Assembly (NCBI GenBank): GCA_965644295.1
Contig: CBFFRP010000298.1
Location: 186,001 to 250,000 of the forward strand
From: Paraphysomonas bandaiensis
Taxonomy: Eukaryota > Chrysophyceae
Direction: 5' to 3'
DNA length: 64,000 bases
Shown: piece by piece, positions 48,997 to 59,642 of the stretch
Layout of the letters: each line of letters starts with the position of its first letter
Position numbering within the stretch: position 1 is the stretch's first letter
The notes under the pieces: generated by a model
Databases searched by the model: none
Told to the model about the DNA's origin: nothing
The model's input: the letters and a program-made list of their open reading frames with translations, nothing else
Program-made: the position numbers and the translations under genes

Positions 48997-50140
48997 ATGA
49001 TGTACGATAAAATAGTTTGTATTGTATTGCTCATATCGATTCCACAGACTGTATGCAGAATAATCGCCACTGAGGATGATATTGTCACTGTACATCATGT
49101 AGTGGAGTATTTAAGAGGTGGAGTGGCAATTGTCAGGAATCTTATGCCTGAATTAAAACATGAGTATGTTCATGATGAAATTTTTCGTGCTGACTCTTTA
49201 GCACGACTGAAGTATACACAGTATTCGTTTGAATATTTCAAGCGAGGGGAATGTGACTGCAAAAATGTGTATGGTTTGGATTGTGGAACATTTTACGAAG
49301 AGGAGTTATATCGAGACGAGGATTTGCCTTTGGAAGCAGCAAAGTTCTTATTTGAGAGAAATTATGCATATATGGTGTGCTGTTCAGAAAACTTTCAGAG
49401 AGCTTTCCCTAACAGACCAGCTGGTCTGCCATACTTTCAAACTATAAATTTGCATCGTAGGAATAAGTTTATATATGACATGGCTGTTCAGCACAAACTC
49501 GGAAGGGCTGCAGCGTTGTTGTTGCAACACCCAACTGTACGGTTATACCAGACAACCCTATTCGTCAAAAATGCTAGTGCTATTAATAAAGGAACTTCTT
49601 GGCACCATGACCTCAATATGGTAGATGTATACTTTCACTTCGTAAACTGCGTAGTAACTTGTGCGTCAGGTTCCGTTAGACGTGAATGCTGGAGGTTATG
49701 TGACTTTCTGGTGTCCATTGACTTCTCTTAGGGTCGAAGATGGCGACTCAGTTCTCAAGTTTGCTCATGGGAGCCATCGGGACCGTGCCTATGGTCACTG
49801 GTATAGCGACGAGAAGCCTATGCCGATGGATGTCATCAACAAACGGTACAGTATCGTAGAAGTGTCTGAATTCGAAGTAGGTGATTGTACCGCACACGAT
49901 GGCTGGATCCTCCATGCTGCCAATGAGCAGATGAACAGGAAACAAGCCCGAGTAGCGATAGGTTTCAGTTTTGTTGCTGGAAATGCTAGGAGATTGGAAG
50001 ATTTGCACGCTACCGGGTCGCGACCATGGAGAAGTGTCAAAATCGAGGACGAGTTGTCATATGCAGATTGGATATACGACATCAAAGGCGGAGAGATAAT
50101 AGATCACCCATTGCTTCCAGTAGTGTATAGTGAAGTGTAA
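48997..50140 (+). CDS. Phytanoyl-CoA dioxygenase-like (PhyH) enzyme, secreted or ER
   Basis: Two exons, 48997-49620 and 49670-50140, separated by a 49-bp GT...AG intron; 364 residues. The N-terminal 22 residues (IVCIVLLISIPQTVC) form a signal peptide, then a 35-residue Cys-bearing part (CDCKNVYGLDC). SWHHDLNMV gives the His-x-Asp iron ligands. GYVTFWCPLTSL, FAHGSHRDRAYG, and HDGWILHAANEQMNRKQARV (third His and the 2-oxoglutarate Arg) match the double-stranded beta-helix of PhyH family Fe(II)/2-oxoglutarate dioxygenases. The substrate is unknown; a signal peptide argues against peroxisomal phytanoyl-CoA hydroxylase itself. Confidence 0.82.
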
Positions 50141-50696
50141 TTGCTTACTATAATCGTAGATATGTATGTATCGTGGACTGAGGTTTACAGTGTGAGTTTA
50201 CTAGGTTTTATTTATTATGGCACTTAAGAAACTTAGGAAATGTACAGAGGGGATATAAATATATTGTTATATTGAAACTTATGTGCCCACAGTGTGTATT
50301 GTGGTAATCGGTAATATATCATTGATATTGATGTAAAACCGACCTGATAGACCTATATTTGGGGAACATCATTTTCATGGATATCATAGAATATAGCTAA
50401 CACCTACGGTTTCAGTAAATGCTCTTTATTGTCACACTTTTTCAACACTTCTATAGTAGCTTGAAATTTGCCAACGGCTTATATCGGGGAAAGCATTTTT
50501 CAGCTTGTCTGGATCTATAAATATTACAAATCATAATTATAAACAGTATATTTATTAAAAGCAAGATAAATCTAAAATTTCCCTGAGTTCAACATTATTT
50601 TTCTTCTGCCACAAGTGTGTAAGTCCGTCAATAGTTATGTCGTAATATTGTAGTAGTGCATATCTATGATGCTGTAGTAAACTAAAGTGCACCAGT
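50141..50696. other. Intergenic, nothing recognised
   Basis: Tail-to-tail spacer between convergent genes; AT-rich 3' flanks only. Confidence 0.4.
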
Positions 50697-51536
50697 TCAT
50701 GCACTAGCATCCAGTTTATATTTTTCTTCGTTGTCTAGAACCCTTAGCAAAGTTGATCTCGCGAACCTATGCCCTTTCTCTCCTGCAGTATAAAGTAGCT
50801 GTACTGCACGTGGAAGATCTTTCTTTCCGGCTTCTCCAGTCATCAGCATATCAGCTACCATATATTGCGCGCATGTATGGTTAAGACTGGCGGCAAGTTC
50901 AAACATACCGTAAGCAGTAGCATTATCTTCTTCTATGTATGGGCTGGCCCCACCAGTATAGTGCAGAACTGCAAGCTCGTATATCGCTTGTGGGTATCCC
51001 ATTTCTGCGGCTTGTTTCAAGAGTTGTACTCCCCTCTTGTCATCTCTATCCACTCCAAGACCCTCCAGTAAACATACCGCTGCAGCAGTCATACCGCGAA
51101 CATCTCCGGTATTTGCTAGCCACTCATAGAGTTGCATACCCTCTGCCGGGTCCACACAGTTGAAAAGTAAAGCCGTTCCAAGGTGAAACTTTGTATCTAG
51201 ACATTCCTTACTTAATTTATTAACATCTTGTGTAGAATTGCACTCTTTTAGCGCACTCCTGAGAGACGGAATGTCATCGACTTTCGGCTGGTGCTCTGGC
51301 CATGCTCTGGCTGGAAGTTTTCGCCAGTGATCCTCGTCACGGATCCAACGCTCACGCATCTCTTGTTCCTGGGCACGGAGGCGGAGTATTTCCGCAGTGA
51401 ATGCATCACTACCATGACTAGAGTTAGAAGAATCGCTCGATTCGCATTCTGCTGTTAAGGAGCAATAACATTTGGCTAATGTAATATTAGTGCAGACGAA
51501 CAACTGCGCCCTTGTATTAAGGAGTAATCTACGCAT
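50697..51536 (-). CDS. Sel1-repeat protein, probably mitochondrial
   Basis: 279 residues from ATG 51536. The open frame extends five codons further to a TTG only. The N-terminus MRRLLLNTRAQLF is Arg-rich, non-acidic and amphipathic, a likely mitochondrial presequence. From residue about 120, Sel1-type tetratricopeptide-like repeats occur: RGMTAAAVCLLEGLGVDRDD, GVQLLKQAAEMGYPQAIYEL, GMFELAASLNHTCAQYM and AVQLLYTAGEKGHRFARSTL. These form a helical scaffold for protein contacts. No catalytic domain, so an adaptor or assembly role is likely. Confidence 0.7.
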   Translation of the reverse strand: MRRLLLNTRAQLFVCTNITLAKCYCSLTAECESSDSSNSSHGSDAFTAEILRLRAQEQEMRERWIRDEDHWRKLPARAWPEHQPKVDDIPSLRSALKECNSTQDVNKLSKECLDTKFHLGTALLFNCVDPAEGMQLYEWLANTGDVRGMTAAAVCLLEGLGVDRDDKRGVQLLKQAAEMGYPQAIYELAVLHYTGGASPYIEEDNATAYGMFELAASLNHTCAQYMVADMLMTGEAGKKDLPRAVQLLYTAGEKGHRFARSTLLRVLDNEEKYKLDASA

Positions 51537-52027
51537 AATACAACTGACCAATGCAATACCAACGCTATTTAAAGATGATAGAGTGTACAGCTATGTCCAA
51601 TACGGCCTCTATATATGTAGACGTTCTGATAAGACTGACTTGCTTGTTCTGGTGTGTTAAGTGGTCGCTCTGTGGAAGCTGCAGTAGCCAATGAACTGAA
51701 GGCAGTAAAAACCCACGTTCCTTCGAGAATAACCTAAAAAACGGTGTTTTCTATGGATTCTGTTCTGCTCTAAAACTGCACAAAGAGAATCTAAAAAATC
51801 CCGCTTTTTATATACAGTACGAAGTGCTGTATACTGCTGTATGTACAGTACACTATATCGCACTCTGTTGATCTGGATCTGGTGCGCAGATATCTGTAAA
51901 GCATATGTATGTATGTATGTGGGCTGTAGACTGTAGATCAACTCTACATGCACATACACACTATAGAGCGACTATATTTCCACCCACCTCTAATCCAATC
52001 CATCCATCACACACACATACATATATC
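51537..52027. other. Promoter region between divergent genes
   Basis: Contains TATGTATGTATGTATG and CACACACATACATA runs. No coding signal supported. Confidence 0.4.
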
Positions 52028-52999
52028 ATGGACGATTACTCTGATCTTTCTGATCTTGAGAGAGTTCGATTAGAGAATATACGGAAGAATGCAGAGTTTT
52101 TGGCAGCTATCGGATTAGAGGCAGCCAGAGCACCTCTAAACACCCATTTGGCTTCAAAGACAATAGAAAAGAAGCCCTCATTAAAACGTAAATCAGTGGA
52201 TCGTACAAGTAGTAACAGTAGTAGCTCGGTGGGGTTAAGGAGATCCTCTAGACTGAAAGGTGAATCTGGAGAGTCTGTTGTCCAGGTACATCTCCTGTAT
52301 GCTTGAGTATGTACCGCTAATTATTTTTATCGAAAGCCCCAACCCGAAGAAGTGGTTGAAGAAGCGAAAGATCCTCTAACAACGATTCCTGTGGTAAGTC
52401 TGTTTTACATGTGTGCTGATTTACTCTATCATAGTGGAATGATAAAATGTGTGATGCAATTATAATTACGATAGGTGTTGCGTGATGCATATATTCTATA
52501 CGATATTATACTGTTAACGTTTAGTGATATATACCGTTTAATTCAGGACTCAGACGGCCTGGATGACTATGAATTTGAAGTGTTTGCAGCTCTGAAAAAA
52601 TGGCGGCTAAGTCGATGCCGAGAGTTGGAAATCGAGCCGTATAAGATATTTCAGAATAGAACCCTTTGTGAAATAGTAAGAAGGAGACGAAACGACCCGA
52701 ACTGGGCACGGCTATATATTGAAAATACGAAGCAGATAGATGTCGATAGCGGTTGTGCAGCTGAAGTCAAGGAAAGCGACCGCGAGGAAGAAAATGCCAG
52801 CGATATGAATGTCAAGGATATATCCGACAATTTTACACGTGTTTGTGAAGACCTCTTGATGTGTTGGGGCATAGGGCAGAGTAAAGTCAAGAAAGATGGA
52901 GGATTTGCACACGAAGCCATAGCGGTGTTAGATAGTAGAGATGACCTGGCCGAGTTGCTAGTTAAATCAGTGCAGAATTTTCGAAAACTAGATGATTAA
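52028..52999 (+). CDS. Small HRDC-domain nuclear protein
   Basis: Three exons, 52028-52285, 52337-52393 and 52547-52999; phases join to 255 residues. Exon 1 starts with a helix (LSDLERVRLENIRKNAEFLA) followed by a basic Ser-rich run and RRSSRLKG, a pattern common in plant, fungal and WDR76-like nuclear proteins. Exon 3 has YEFEVFAALKKWRLSRCREL and PYKIFQNRTLCEIVRRRR, the core helices of an HRDC (helicase and RNase D C-terminal) fold. No helicase domain is attached, which is unusual because HRDC mostly sits in RecQ helicases and RNase D. It may bind DNA or a RecQ partner. Confidence 0.65.
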
Positions 53000-53179
53000 G
53001 TGAACTACTCCGGGCTGTTTGTACTCCTATTCTCACTATTTATGTGTTGAATAATTAATGTTTCATAAATATGATATTTGGGTAGACGTAAAACAGTATA
53101 CTATCATCGCATTTCATTTTACATGTGGTAGCTCTAAACTCTAAAGTAACCTTGCGTAGCTACGAGTTCAATGTCACTG

Positions 53180-53184
53180 CTACA
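53180..53184. repeat. LTR-A target-site duplication, left (CTACA)
   Basis: Matches 59173-59177 on the far side of LTR-A plus the nested Copia-2. Confidence 0.8.
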
Positions 53185-53349
53185 TGTTGAGTTCTGCTGT
53201 TGGAGCAATTGAAAGCTGTAGTTCTAAGGTATTGGAATTATGACCATTAGTCGAAGAATACAGTAGTGGTTAACAGTATTATGAGAACTAACAACATGAT
53301 GGCTACTGTAGTAATGAAACTGAATATTATAGTGATCATACAAGATAAT
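53185..53349 (+). repeat. Solo LTR-A, left part
   Basis: Starts TGTTGAGTTC at 53185, is broken at 53349 by Copia-2, and continues at 59035. Together the halves (about 303 bp) align with the 455-723 LTR in reverse. The CTACA duplication outside both ends shows it is a solo LTR left by recombination. Confidence 0.8.
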
Positions 53350-53614
53350 AATAAAGAATTGATCTTTATAATAGTAAAACAATGTTGTGATTATTAGAAT
53401 GTAAGTAATGAACACGATAGAGTGAAAATTATGAATAACAATATAGAACGTACTATCATGCACAACGGAATAGTTAGAAATGTAACTGATAATGACGACG
53501 TTATGATGACGATCACGTATCTTCGACAGATACTCTCTCTAATTCAGTTCATGGTATATTTCATTGAACATTATAACTCACAGATACAATCATGTATTAA
53601 GCTGAATCCTAATA
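53350..53614 (-). repeat. Copia-2 3' LTR
   Basis: 265 bp, apparently identical to 58765-59029. On the minus strand it begins TATTAGGATTCAG. Confidence 0.9.
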
Positions 53615-53813
53615 CGCCCCCTCAATGAAATAATCAGTGAACCGTAGATAATAGAGAGAATATGAACTTATGCACACTGAGAGTAAAAACCAGAGTAGCA
53701 GTCACTAGTCAATAATAAGCGAACTGCAGAGATGCCATATTGTGAGACCATCCTTCTAGTCCAGCATCATATATTGAATAAAAGTAAAAAAAATGGTAAA
53801 AACTCCGTGTAAC

Positions 53814-56800
53814 TCAAACTAGCCACCTAGGTCGCTTGTGGCTTGATAATTGTGATTTAGGTGTCTCTGAGGTTGTTGATCGCTTTCTGTTGCTGCTGGA
53901 TGGGATGTCGAACCCAGCTCCCCCCATCAATGTAGTTCGCAATTGAAGAAAATTAGTTGTTCCTAGTGGTTTCGTGAGAAGGTCGGCTAACATTGACGTG
54001 GTGGGAATATGATCAACAGTCAATTGGTTTTCGGCAATATTTTCTCGAATGAAATGATACCGTATCGCAATATGTTTCGTACGACGATGATGAGTAGGAT
54101 TGTAACATAATTGGACTGCCCCTTTATTATCGCACCAAATAGTTGTTGAGAATGGAAGTTTGAAACCAATTTCTGATAATAAAGAGCGTAGCCATAATGC
54201 TTCCTGAGCTGTTGACGATAGAGCCATATACTCAGCTTCAGTAGATGACAATGCCACAGTTGTCTGTAATCGAGATTGCCATGATATAAGACAATTACCT
54301 ATGAGGTGACACCGTGCCCAATCGCTATCGCAGTATCCTGACAATGTTATGTGGGATCCAGAATATATCAATCCTTGCTTAGCAGTGCCTTTGAGATACC
54401 TAAGAACATGTAACGCAGCATTACAGGTAGTTAGATTAGGCATATCAGAAAATCTGGCAAGAGTATTGACTGCGTAAGCGATATCCGGTCGAGTGCATAC
54501 AGCTAGATACATCAGGGAACCTATGAGCTCCTTGTAGGGGAAATTCTGAACATAACTTTGATTTGACTCTGAAAGATGATTGTATTCATGTAAATCATAG
54601 TTGAAAGACAGTAACATAGGTGTTGACATGGGTTTACAGTTGGACATATTGAATTTGTCCAGTAGTTTTCTGACATATTGCTCCTGACTGAGAGTCGTGA
54701 TATTTTTGTCAAAATCTTGATGAATGGAGATGCCCAGGTAATAATCTAGGAGTCCGAGATCCGTAATTTCGAACTTTTTGGATAAATGGTCTTTGAATTG
54801 TTGGATATCAGTGTCGGATGTAGATGCTATAATAATATCATCCACATACATGGCTATTAGCATAATCCTGCCATTAATCTGCTTTTTGAATATACACGGG
54901 TCAGATATTAGTCTGGTGAAACCCATATCTAGCATAAAATTTGTACAGCACTTATACCAGTTAAGACCTGCTTGCTTTAGACCATAGATGCTTTTCATCA
55001 GGTTGAGGACTTTTCCGTCAGGGACGTCCATGCCAGGAGGGGGATGCATGTATATGTCCTCTTCGAGGTCAGCATTGATGTACGCAGTTGTGAAATCGAT
55101 TTGGTGCAATTTGAGTTTCATAATAGTCGAAAGGGCAATAATTGTACGTAGTGATGTAGCCTTCGCGACGGGGCTGTATGTATCATTATAATCGATGCCT
55201 TGGATTTGAGTAAAACCCTGTGCGACCAGCCGAGCCTTGAATTTGATATCATTCTGTTTTATTTTTATTTTGAATATGAGTTTCCCCTTTATGGCTCTTG
55301 CTCCAGGTGGTAACGCAGTGTATCTCCAGCATCCTTTCCTCTGAAGAGTGGATATTTCTCTGTTGATAGCATCGATCCACTGCTGTTTATATTTACCTGA
55401 AATAGCATCTTGAACACTCTTTGGTGCATCAGTTAGCTCGTCAATGTCATCGCAATTACTGATAGCATGCATAACAATATCAATATTGTTTGTATGTGAT
55501 TTTGATATACATCGTGTGTCATGTGCCATATGATTTACTACATGTTTAGCATTTACATCACATGTATATACACCATCACCAAGTTTATGTATATTTACAA
55601 TTACCCGTTTCCTGGCCATTCTCCTGCTTCGGAGAACACTCTTTCTACCAGCTAAAAATTGTTGTTTTGCTGTAGCACGGACCTTACTTGGCCCTTCAGG
55701 TGTACCCTGATTTTCCCAATCTCCCGATGAATCAGCAGGCTTGTTGCAGCGTTTGGCCACACGCTGACGCACACGATCCACTTGACCGTGTGGTGCCGGA
55801 TTCGGCACTAGATTCCCATTGAATTGTTTCGAAGGGCGAGTCTTCGCTATCTTTGCATCGGAGTGGGTAGGTTCACACCGATGGCTGCTGATTCTCTCCT
55901 GCGCGGCATCATGATATCTTCGATTCACGCCACTCCCCCTGGAAGTAGCGACTGGCGCTGGAGATCCATTAACTGTATCGGGGTCTTGATCTGATTTGCT
56001 GGATTTATGTATTGGGGTTTTCGATCGAGAAGTATTACATTTGAGACCAACTGCTTTGAGTTCTATGTATTCTTCAGTGTACTTTTCGACGTCTGCAGCA
56101 TGAATGGGGTCGTCGAGCTGGATGAGTCGTGTCTTGTCACCGCTGTCGTCCACTAGACCACGATACGCTGCGATTAATCCTTTTCTGAGCTTTATTTGAG
56201 TTGTTACATATGTTAATCCATCGTCTGGATCTACATGAGCTAGACCTATGAGATATTTGAAACTTTCTACTGTCCTGGAGGTCTCATTCTCTCTGAAGAT
56301 CTCATTTATCTCTTTAAAATATCTCTTATCCGCTGGTGGAACACATTCGTTGAAAAATACATGTCCTGATATAACAAAATCTCTTAATGCGGGAACAAAG
56401 ACTATATATCCAGGACCATCCTCTCGATAGCCCATAAAATACCCAGGCCAGCTATGTCTGTCCCAATTGTTCTTTCGGAGACTGGAATCGACATTCACAA
56501 AGCATTTACATCCCCATATTCTGGCATAACTCAAGTCTGGTATTTCGTTTTCGATAAACTGAAGTGGAGACACAAATCCTTTAGCTGTTTGACACGGTAA
56601 CCTGTTCTTGATGTGTATTGTCGCCTTTGAGGCTTGTTCCCAGAAATTCGGTGGGAGTCCAGAGTCGATAAGGCTGCTGAGTGCTCGTTCTTTAGTTGTC
56701 CGCCATGATCGCTCTTGGAATGGGTTATCCTCGGGGGTATACGGGGAGTTGAAAGTCCATGTAGCCCCTATTGATTGAAGATACTCTAGAACTTTTCTTG

Positions 56801-58754
56801 ATACCAGCTCCTTCCCCCCATCCGCATGATAATGTTGTAGGCGTTTGCCTTTACTATGTAGATACATAACGACTTTCTGGATGGATTGGATGACAAAATC
56901 TTCATCTCTCGTTGGTCCGTAGGAGTCCCATTGGTGTCTGGAAGCTACATCTGTCATCCCGAGTATGTAACGGTTGCCAGTAATGATTGCCTCTGGTGCA
57001 TGAGGTCCAGAAAAATCGGCTACTACTAGCTCCCCCAGCTCATTCGCTCTTCTTACACGCTTGAGCAGCATTTGTCTGATAGCGTGTCTATGTTTTCGGC
57101 GATGAGATTTACCACTAGCACAACCATCACATAGGCCACCCGGTAAAGAAGTAGCATTCATCTCCGACTTCGTTAACTTAATACCCGTTACTAATTTTGA
57201 CTGTACAGCTTTCTGTATGAGTCCAATTGAAGAATGTGCCAATCTCTTTTGTGCTAGGATTGCGAGTGGGCCTGAAGCAGTTGAAGCAAGGTGGGATTCG
57301 TCAAGAGGAGTACCGAGGTCTGTTAACGGAATTTCATATAGGCCTCCAACTCTCTTACCCTTTGATAGGAGTATTTCATCTTTATATATCTCAACTGATT
57401 GGTTTCCGAACAAGATTTTATACCCTAGGTCATCTAATTGGCTGATGGACACGAGTGTCCTTGAAGCATGGTCCACGTGCTTGCACTTGGGAATAATACC
57501 AAGTCTTCCATGTCCTGAAGAGGTCATAGTTGATCCTGACTTAGCTGTTTGAATGTCGGTGAGGCATTCCTCATAATTGGTGATGTATCCGGCTTCAGGT
57601 GTGATGGAGACTGTGCAGCCAGAATCAAGGGTCCCCATTCCGGCTTCTTGATCAAAAACGAAGTTCGTTTCGTCGTTTGTTGGATATCCGACTCCTCCGA
57701 AGTCTCGTCCTTTCTGTTGTAGTGGACCACTGTCTTCATAATCTGCAAACTGGTCGGATTCGTCGTTTTCAGTGCTCTGGTGGGTCTGGAATCTAACTTT
57801 TTTGAATTTCCTACTGGTTGATTTGTTTCCAGAGGAATTCTTCATCTGTTGGATTCTTTCCCATGAGTGTTTGCATTCTGAAGCGATGTGTCCTTTTCCA
57901 TCGCATCGGAAACACTTAATGTCCTTGTCAGTTCTCTTGTCATGTTTCGGTTTATTGGAACGGTTTCTGAAAGATGTCCCCTTTTTGCGCTTGGAATTCA
58001 CTTTACTTTTGAAAAATGGGGGTTTTGAGGCTGCAAGCTGAATACTGTCGGTTCTTGTTTCTTCGTTGCTTGACAAGAGCATTCCAACAGACGAGCTTCC
58101 TAATCCGCGTAGTCTGCGTATGAGTGTTTTGTAGTCATCGATAGGGTGCATCTGCAGGTTGATTGCCAGTTCTCGATACGTCATATTTTCTTTGGATACC
58201 AGGCCTTGTCGAATGCGTGAGATGAGATCTTGGTCACTTATCCGATGACCATAATTAATCAGCTTGTTTCGGAGCTTTTCGACAGCGTCAAGAAAGTTGA
58301 TTATCGACTGACCTTTTTTGATTTTTATGCTCTGAAACTGGCCAATCAGATCGGTGATTACATCGTTAGTCGTTTTTTCTTTGAAGTGGTTGAGCAAGTC
58401 CGTCCAGGCGGTTTTTCCGTCTCCATCGGGGACGTTCTCCAAAATCCCCTCAGCCTCTTCATCCTGACCAATGATAGAGCTTGCAATGACTGACCATAGG
58501 TAGTTATTACCTTCATCATAATATCGTTTCGCATCCTGATACTGTTCGAGTCGATACTGGTAGTCCTCGTCATCTGAGTTTTCTCCTGCTTCAGGCTCAA
58601 TTGGGTGATCGTTCTGTAGAGTATAAACGATCTTAGGCTTTCTGTAAAACCATGCACGGCACTTCTTCGCGTCGAACTTTGGCATTGAGTCTTTCTGTTT
58701 TTCGGTTGTTGAATCCGAGTCGGTTGAGTCGTAACTTGTAACTTTAACTGACAT
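53814..58754 (-). CDS. Copia-2 Gag-Pol polyprotein
   Basis: 1646 residues in one frame. The start ATG (58754) falls within the primer-binding-site region, 11 bp from the LTR. The protein has a Gag part, a zinc knuckle CFRCDGKGHIASEC near residue 275 and protease MGTLDSGCTVSI. Then come GAG-pre-integrase and its CDGCASGK, and integrase with VVADFSGPHAP, YHADGGKEL and PFQERSWRTT. RT follows with FTTAYINADLEEDIYMHPPP and AMYVDDIIIAS, then RNase H with SSTEAEYMALSS and CDNKGAVQLCY. Compared with Copia-3, 11 residues (TRRSTTAFTFF) are missing after DSDWARCHL in the RNase H entry strand. That 33-bp in-frame loss may cripple RNase H. Confidence 0.93.
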   Translation of the reverse strand: MSVKVTSYDSTDSDSTTEKQKDSMPKFDAKKCRAWFYRKPKIVYTLQNDHPIEPEAGENSDDEDYQYRLEQYQDAKRYYDEGNNYLWSVIASSIIGQDEEAEGILENVPDGDGKTAWTDLLNHFKEKTTNDVITDLIGQFQSIKIKKGQSIINFLDAVEKLRNKLINYGHRISDQDLISRIRQGLVSKENMTYRELAINLQMHPIDDYKTLIRRLRGLGSSSVGMLLSSNEETRTDSIQLAASKPPFFKSKVNSKRKKGTSFRNRSNKPKHDKRTDKDIKCFRCDGKGHIASECKHSWERIQQMKNSSGNKSTSRKFKKVRFQTHQSTENDESDQFADYEDSGPLQQKGRDFGGVGYPTNDETNFVFDQEAGMGTLDSGCTVSITPEAGYITNYEECLTDIQTAKSGSTMTSSGHGRLGIIPKCKHVDHASRTLVSISQLDDLGYKILFGNQSVEIYKDEILLSKGKRVGGLYEIPLTDLGTPLDESHLASTASGPLAILAQKRLAHSSIGLIQKAVQSKLVTGIKLTKSEMNATSLPGGLCDGCASGKSHRRKHRHAIRQMLLKRVRRANELGELVVADFSGPHAPEAIITGNRYILGMTDVASRHQWDSYGPTRDEDFVIQSIQKVVMYLHSKGKRLQHYHADGGKELVSRKVLEYLQSIGATWTFNSPYTPEDNPFQERSWRTTKERALSSLIDSGLPPNFWEQASKATIHIKNRLPCQTAKGFVSPLQFIENEIPDLSYARIWGCKCFVNVDSSLRKNNWDRHSWPGYFMGYREDGPGYIVFVPALRDFVISGHVFFNECVPPADKRYFKEINEIFRENETSRTVESFKYLIGLAHVDPDDGLTYVTTQIKLRKGLIAAYRGLVDDSGDKTRLIQLDDPIHAADVEKYTEEYIELKAVGLKCNTSRSKTPIHKSSKSDQDPDTVNGSPAPVATSRGSGVNRRYHDAAQERISSHRCEPTHSDAKIAKTRPSKQFNGNLVPNPAPHGQVDRVRQRVAKRCNKPADSSGDWENQGTPEGPSKVRATAKQQFLAGRKSVLRSRRMARKRVIVNIHKLGDGVYTCDVNAKHVVNHMAHDTRCISKSHTNNIDIVMHAISNCDDIDELTDAPKSVQDAISGKYKQQWIDAINREISTLQRKGCWRYTALPPGARAIKGKLIFKIKIKQNDIKFKARLVAQGFTQIQGIDYNDTYSPVAKATSLRTIIALSTIMKLKLHQIDFTTAYINADLEEDIYMHPPPGMDVPDGKVLNLMKSIYGLKQAGLNWYKCCTNFMLDMGFTRLISDPCIFKKQINGRIMLIAMYVDDIIIASTSDTDIQQFKDHLSKKFEITDLGLLDYYLGISIHQDFDKNITTLSQEQYVRKLLDKFNMSNCKPMSTPMLLSFNYDLHEYNHLSESNQSYVQNFPYKELIGSLMYLAVCTRPDIAYAVNTLARFSDMPNLTTCNAALHVLRYLKGTAKQGLIYSGSHITLSGYCDSDWARCHLIGNCLISWQSRLQTTVALSSTEAEYMALSSTAQEALWLRSLLSEIGFKLPFSTTIWCDNKGAVQLCYNPTHHRRTKHIAIRYHFIRENIAENQLTVDHIPTTSMLADLLTKPLGTTNFLQLRTTLMGGAGFDIPSSSNRKRSTTSETPKSQLSSHKRPRWLV

Positions 58755-58764
58755 CTCGCTACCA
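58750..58764 (-). promoter_or_regulatory. Copia-2 primer-binding site
   Basis: TGGTAGCGAGATGTC on the minus strand abuts the 5' LTR. It contains the Gag start codon. Confidence 0.65.
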
Positions 58765-59029
58765 AATAAAGAATTGATCTTTATAATAGTAAAACAATGT
58801 TGTGATTATTAGAATGTAAGTAATGAACACGATAGAGTGAAAATTATGAATAACAATATAGAACGTACTATCATGCACAACGGAATAGTTAGAAATGTAA
58901 CTGATAATGACGACGTTATGATGACGATCACGTATCTTCGACAGATACTCTCTCTAATTCAGTTCATGGTATATTTCATTGAACATTATAACTCACAGAT
59001 ACAATCATGTATTAAGCTGAATCCTAATA
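58765..59029 (-). repeat. Copia-2 5' LTR
   Basis: 265 bp, apparently identical to the 3' LTR; flanked outside by ATAAT. Confidence 0.9.
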
Positions 59030-59172
59030 ATAATGGCGATGTAAGATCGTACGAGAAATGATTGGTCGTAGAGAAAACATGAAATTGATGAATGAGAGGA
59101 GATATTGATTATGACTTTATAGTACACGTCCAGTTAACTTAGAAAATCATCCAATTGTGTCATAGCTTGACA
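59030..59172 (+). repeat. Solo LTR-A, right part (with Copia-2 TSD)
   Basis: After the ATAAT duplication (59030-59034), the LTR-A sequence resumes (GATGTAAGATCGTAC, CGTCCAGTTAACTTAG) and ends TTGACA at 59172, then CTACA (59173-59177). Confidence 0.8.
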
Positions 59173-59181
59173 CTACAACTA

Positions 59182-59442
59182 AATAAGATTTAAGCTTATT
59201 AGTAAAACAATGTTGTGATTATTAGAGTGTAAGTAATGAACACGATAGAGTGAAAATTATAAATAACAATATAGAATGTACTATCATGCACAACGGAATA
59301 GTTAGAAGTGTAACTGATAATGACGACGTTATGATGACGATCACGTATCTTCGACAGATACTCTCTCTAATTCAGTTCATGGTATATTTCATTGAACATT
59401 ATAACTCACAGATACAATCATGTATTAAGCTGAATCCTAATA
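59182..59442 (-). repeat. Copia-3 3' LTR
   Basis: 261 bp. The right part is about as similar to the Copia-2 LTR as the coding regions are, but the first 30 bp (AATAAGATTTAAGCTTATTAG) differ by several changes and indels. Confidence 0.85.
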
Positions 59443-59642
59443 CGCCTCCTCAATGAAATAATCAGTGAATCGTAGATAATAGAGAGAATATGAACTTATG
59501 CACACTGAGAGTAAAAACCAGAGTAGCAGTCACTAGTCAATAATAAGCGAACTGCAGAGATGCCATATTGTGAGACCATCCTTCTAGTCCAGCATCATGT
59601 ATTGAATAAAAATAAAAAAAAATGGTAAAAACTCCGTGTAAC

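Larger units (their letters stand above)
53350..59029 (-). mobile_element. Copia-2 LTR retrotransposon, 5.7 kb, full length
   Basis: Ty1/copia element on the minus strand with 265-bp LTRs that appear identical (53350-53614 and 58765-59029), TSD ATAAT (53345-53349 and 59030-59034), a primer-binding site, one long Gag-Pol ORF and a polypurine tract (CATTGAGGGGGCG on the minus strand at 53615-53627). It sits inside a solo LTR-A. Its LTR ends are TA...TT rather than TG...CA. Confidence 0.93.

Noticed and set aside
49621-49669. Apparent frameshift in PhyH-like gene
   Set aside because: Explained by a 49-bp GT...AG intron; the joined sequence matches the metal-site region.
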